A DNA stretch of 27,360 bases from Planctomycetota bacterium (GTDB lineage Bacteria; Planctomycetota; Planctomycetia; Isosphaerales; Isosphaeraceae): positions 1 through 27,360 of the forward strand of contig JAJYDH010000012.1 of NCBI GenBank assembly GCA_021777685.1. Reading direction: 5' to 3'. Both the position numbers and the translations under genes were made by a program. Shown here one piece after another: positions 26,712 through 27,360 of this stretch. Each line of letters opens with the position of its first letter. Positions within the stretch are counted from its first letter, which is position 1. The notes beneath the pieces were generated by a model that was given only the letters and a program-made list of their open reading frames with translations, searched no databases and was not told the DNA's origin.

Positions 26712-27360
26712 TGACGATCTCGGTCTGCTTCACCAACTTCGGCCCCTATCACCTGGCCAGGCTCCGCGCGCTCGCCGAGGCCCTGGGCCGCTCGGGCGAC
26801 CGGCTCCTCGCGTACGAGGTCGCCGACGAGGAGCGGCGCTACCCGTGGGACCGGAGCCGCGGCGTCGAGCCCTTCTCCTGGACCACCCTGTTCCCCGGCC
26901 GGGCCCTGGAGACGATCCCTCGCGACGATTGCACGCGGGCGATGATCCGGGCCCTCGACCGCGATCGCCCGGATGCCCTGGGCATCGTCGGGTATGCCCG
27001 GCCCGAGTCGATGGCGGCCCTGCGGTGGGCGAGGCGCAACGGCCGGCCGACCGTGCTGATGTCCGAGAGCCAGGAGATCGACCACCCCCGGGCCTGGTGG
27101 AAGGAAGCCGTCAAGCGCCGGAGGGTCCGGAAGTTCTCCGCCGGGCTGGTCGGCGGCCCGAGGCACCGCGAATATCTGGTCAAGCTGGGATTGCCCCGCC
27201 AGCGGATCGCGCTGGGGTACAACGCGGTGGATAATGATGCCTTCGCCCGCCGGGCCGAGGCCGCGCGCCGCGATCCTGACGGTCGCCGAGGGCTCCCCGA
27301 CGCCCCCTACTTCCTCGCCGTGAATCGGTTCGTTCCCGAGAAGAACCTCGCGCGTCTCGT
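26708..27360 (+). CDS. Glycosyltransferase, GT-B fold, C-terminus cut by window edge
   Basis: The frame starts with ATG ATG at 26708 and stays open to the right edge, giving 217 codons. The N-terminus MMTISVCFTNFGPYHLARLRAL is the acceptor-side beginning of a GT4/GT-B enzyme. Later come RPTVLMSESQEIDH, a linker ending LGLPRQRIALGYNAVDNDAFARRA, which is the usual hinge between the two domains, and YFLAVNRFVPEKNLARLV, which opens the nucleotide-sugar-binding domain. The donor-binding E-x7-E motif would lie beyond the window. The first codon overlaps the preceding stop (ATGA), so the gene is coupled to the polymerase-like gene. It probably adds one sugar of the repeat unit. A nearby alternative start is the second ATG at 26711. 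Confidence 0.85.
   Translation, partial: MMTISVCFTNFGPYHLARLRALAEALGRSGDRLLAYEVADEERRYPWDRSRGVEPFSWTTLFPGRALETIPRDDCTRAMIRALDRDRPDALGIVGYARPESMAALRWARRNGRPTVLMSESQEIDHPRAWWKEAVKRRRVRKFSAGLVGGPRHREYLVKLGLPRQRIALGYNAVDNDAFARRAEAARRDPDGRRGLPDAPYFLAVNRFVPEKNLARL

Overview
The window looks like a chromosomal segment of a planctomycete, most likely of the Isosphaeraceae type. I infer this from the very high GC content, the exosortase/EpsI pair, the FHA-plus-membrane architecture of one large protein and the overall gene style. No 16S rRNA or other marker is present, so the taxonomy is an inference. Coding density is high. At this GC content almost every real gene is shadowed by long false reading frames on the other strand.

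Left half (1-9491), all on the minus strand. Reading in the direction of transcription, the genes are selB (Sec-specific elongation factor), selA (Sec synthase, overlapping the selB stop by 4 bases), a fumarylacetoacetate-hydrolase family enzyme with its own likely start site and candidate promoter, a Uma2-family putative nuclease, a full-length pyruvate carboxylase, and a biotin-protein ligase that runs off the left edge. Two functional pairs stand out. selB and selA together load and deliver selenocysteine. The biotin ligase is the enzyme that would biotinylate the pyruvate carboxylase encoded just upstream of it. Between those last two lies a nested palindrome: four copies of a 14-base GGGAGC(TT/AA)GCTCCC unit enclosed in a perfect 29-base inverted repeat.

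Middle (9492-9997). This is a divergent intergenic region of about 500 bases. It holds a good sigma-70-like promoter on the plus strand (TTGACC, 17-base spacer, GATACT) and then either a long leader or a short leaderless reading frame.

Right half (9998-27360), all on the plus strand. This is an exopolysaccharide / surface glycan locus. In order it contains a WecA/TagO-like initiating sugar-phosphate transferase with a long C-terminal extension, a fused Wzz-type copolymerase and BY-type tyrosine kinase, an O-antigen ligase/polymerase-like membrane protein, a large protein with a degenerate FHA domain, one membrane segment and a helical C-terminus, an exosortase, an EpsI-family protein, GDP-mannose 4,6-dehydratase, an alkaline-phosphatase-superfamily phosphodiesterase, a GT4 glycosyltransferase, a membrane O-acyltransferase, a second polymerase-like membrane protein, and a glycosyltransferase cut by the right edge. 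Together these would start a lipid-linked sugar, supply a deoxyhexose precursor, elongate, acylate and polymerise a glycan, and control its length. The exosortase/EpsI pair suggests that protein sorting to the envelope is tied to the same glycan. No flippase, outer-membrane exporter or PEP-CTERM substrate is visible, so the locus probably continues to the right. Small hairpins separate some of the genes.

I see no rRNA, tRNA (including selC), CRISPR array, insertion sequence or phage gene in the window.
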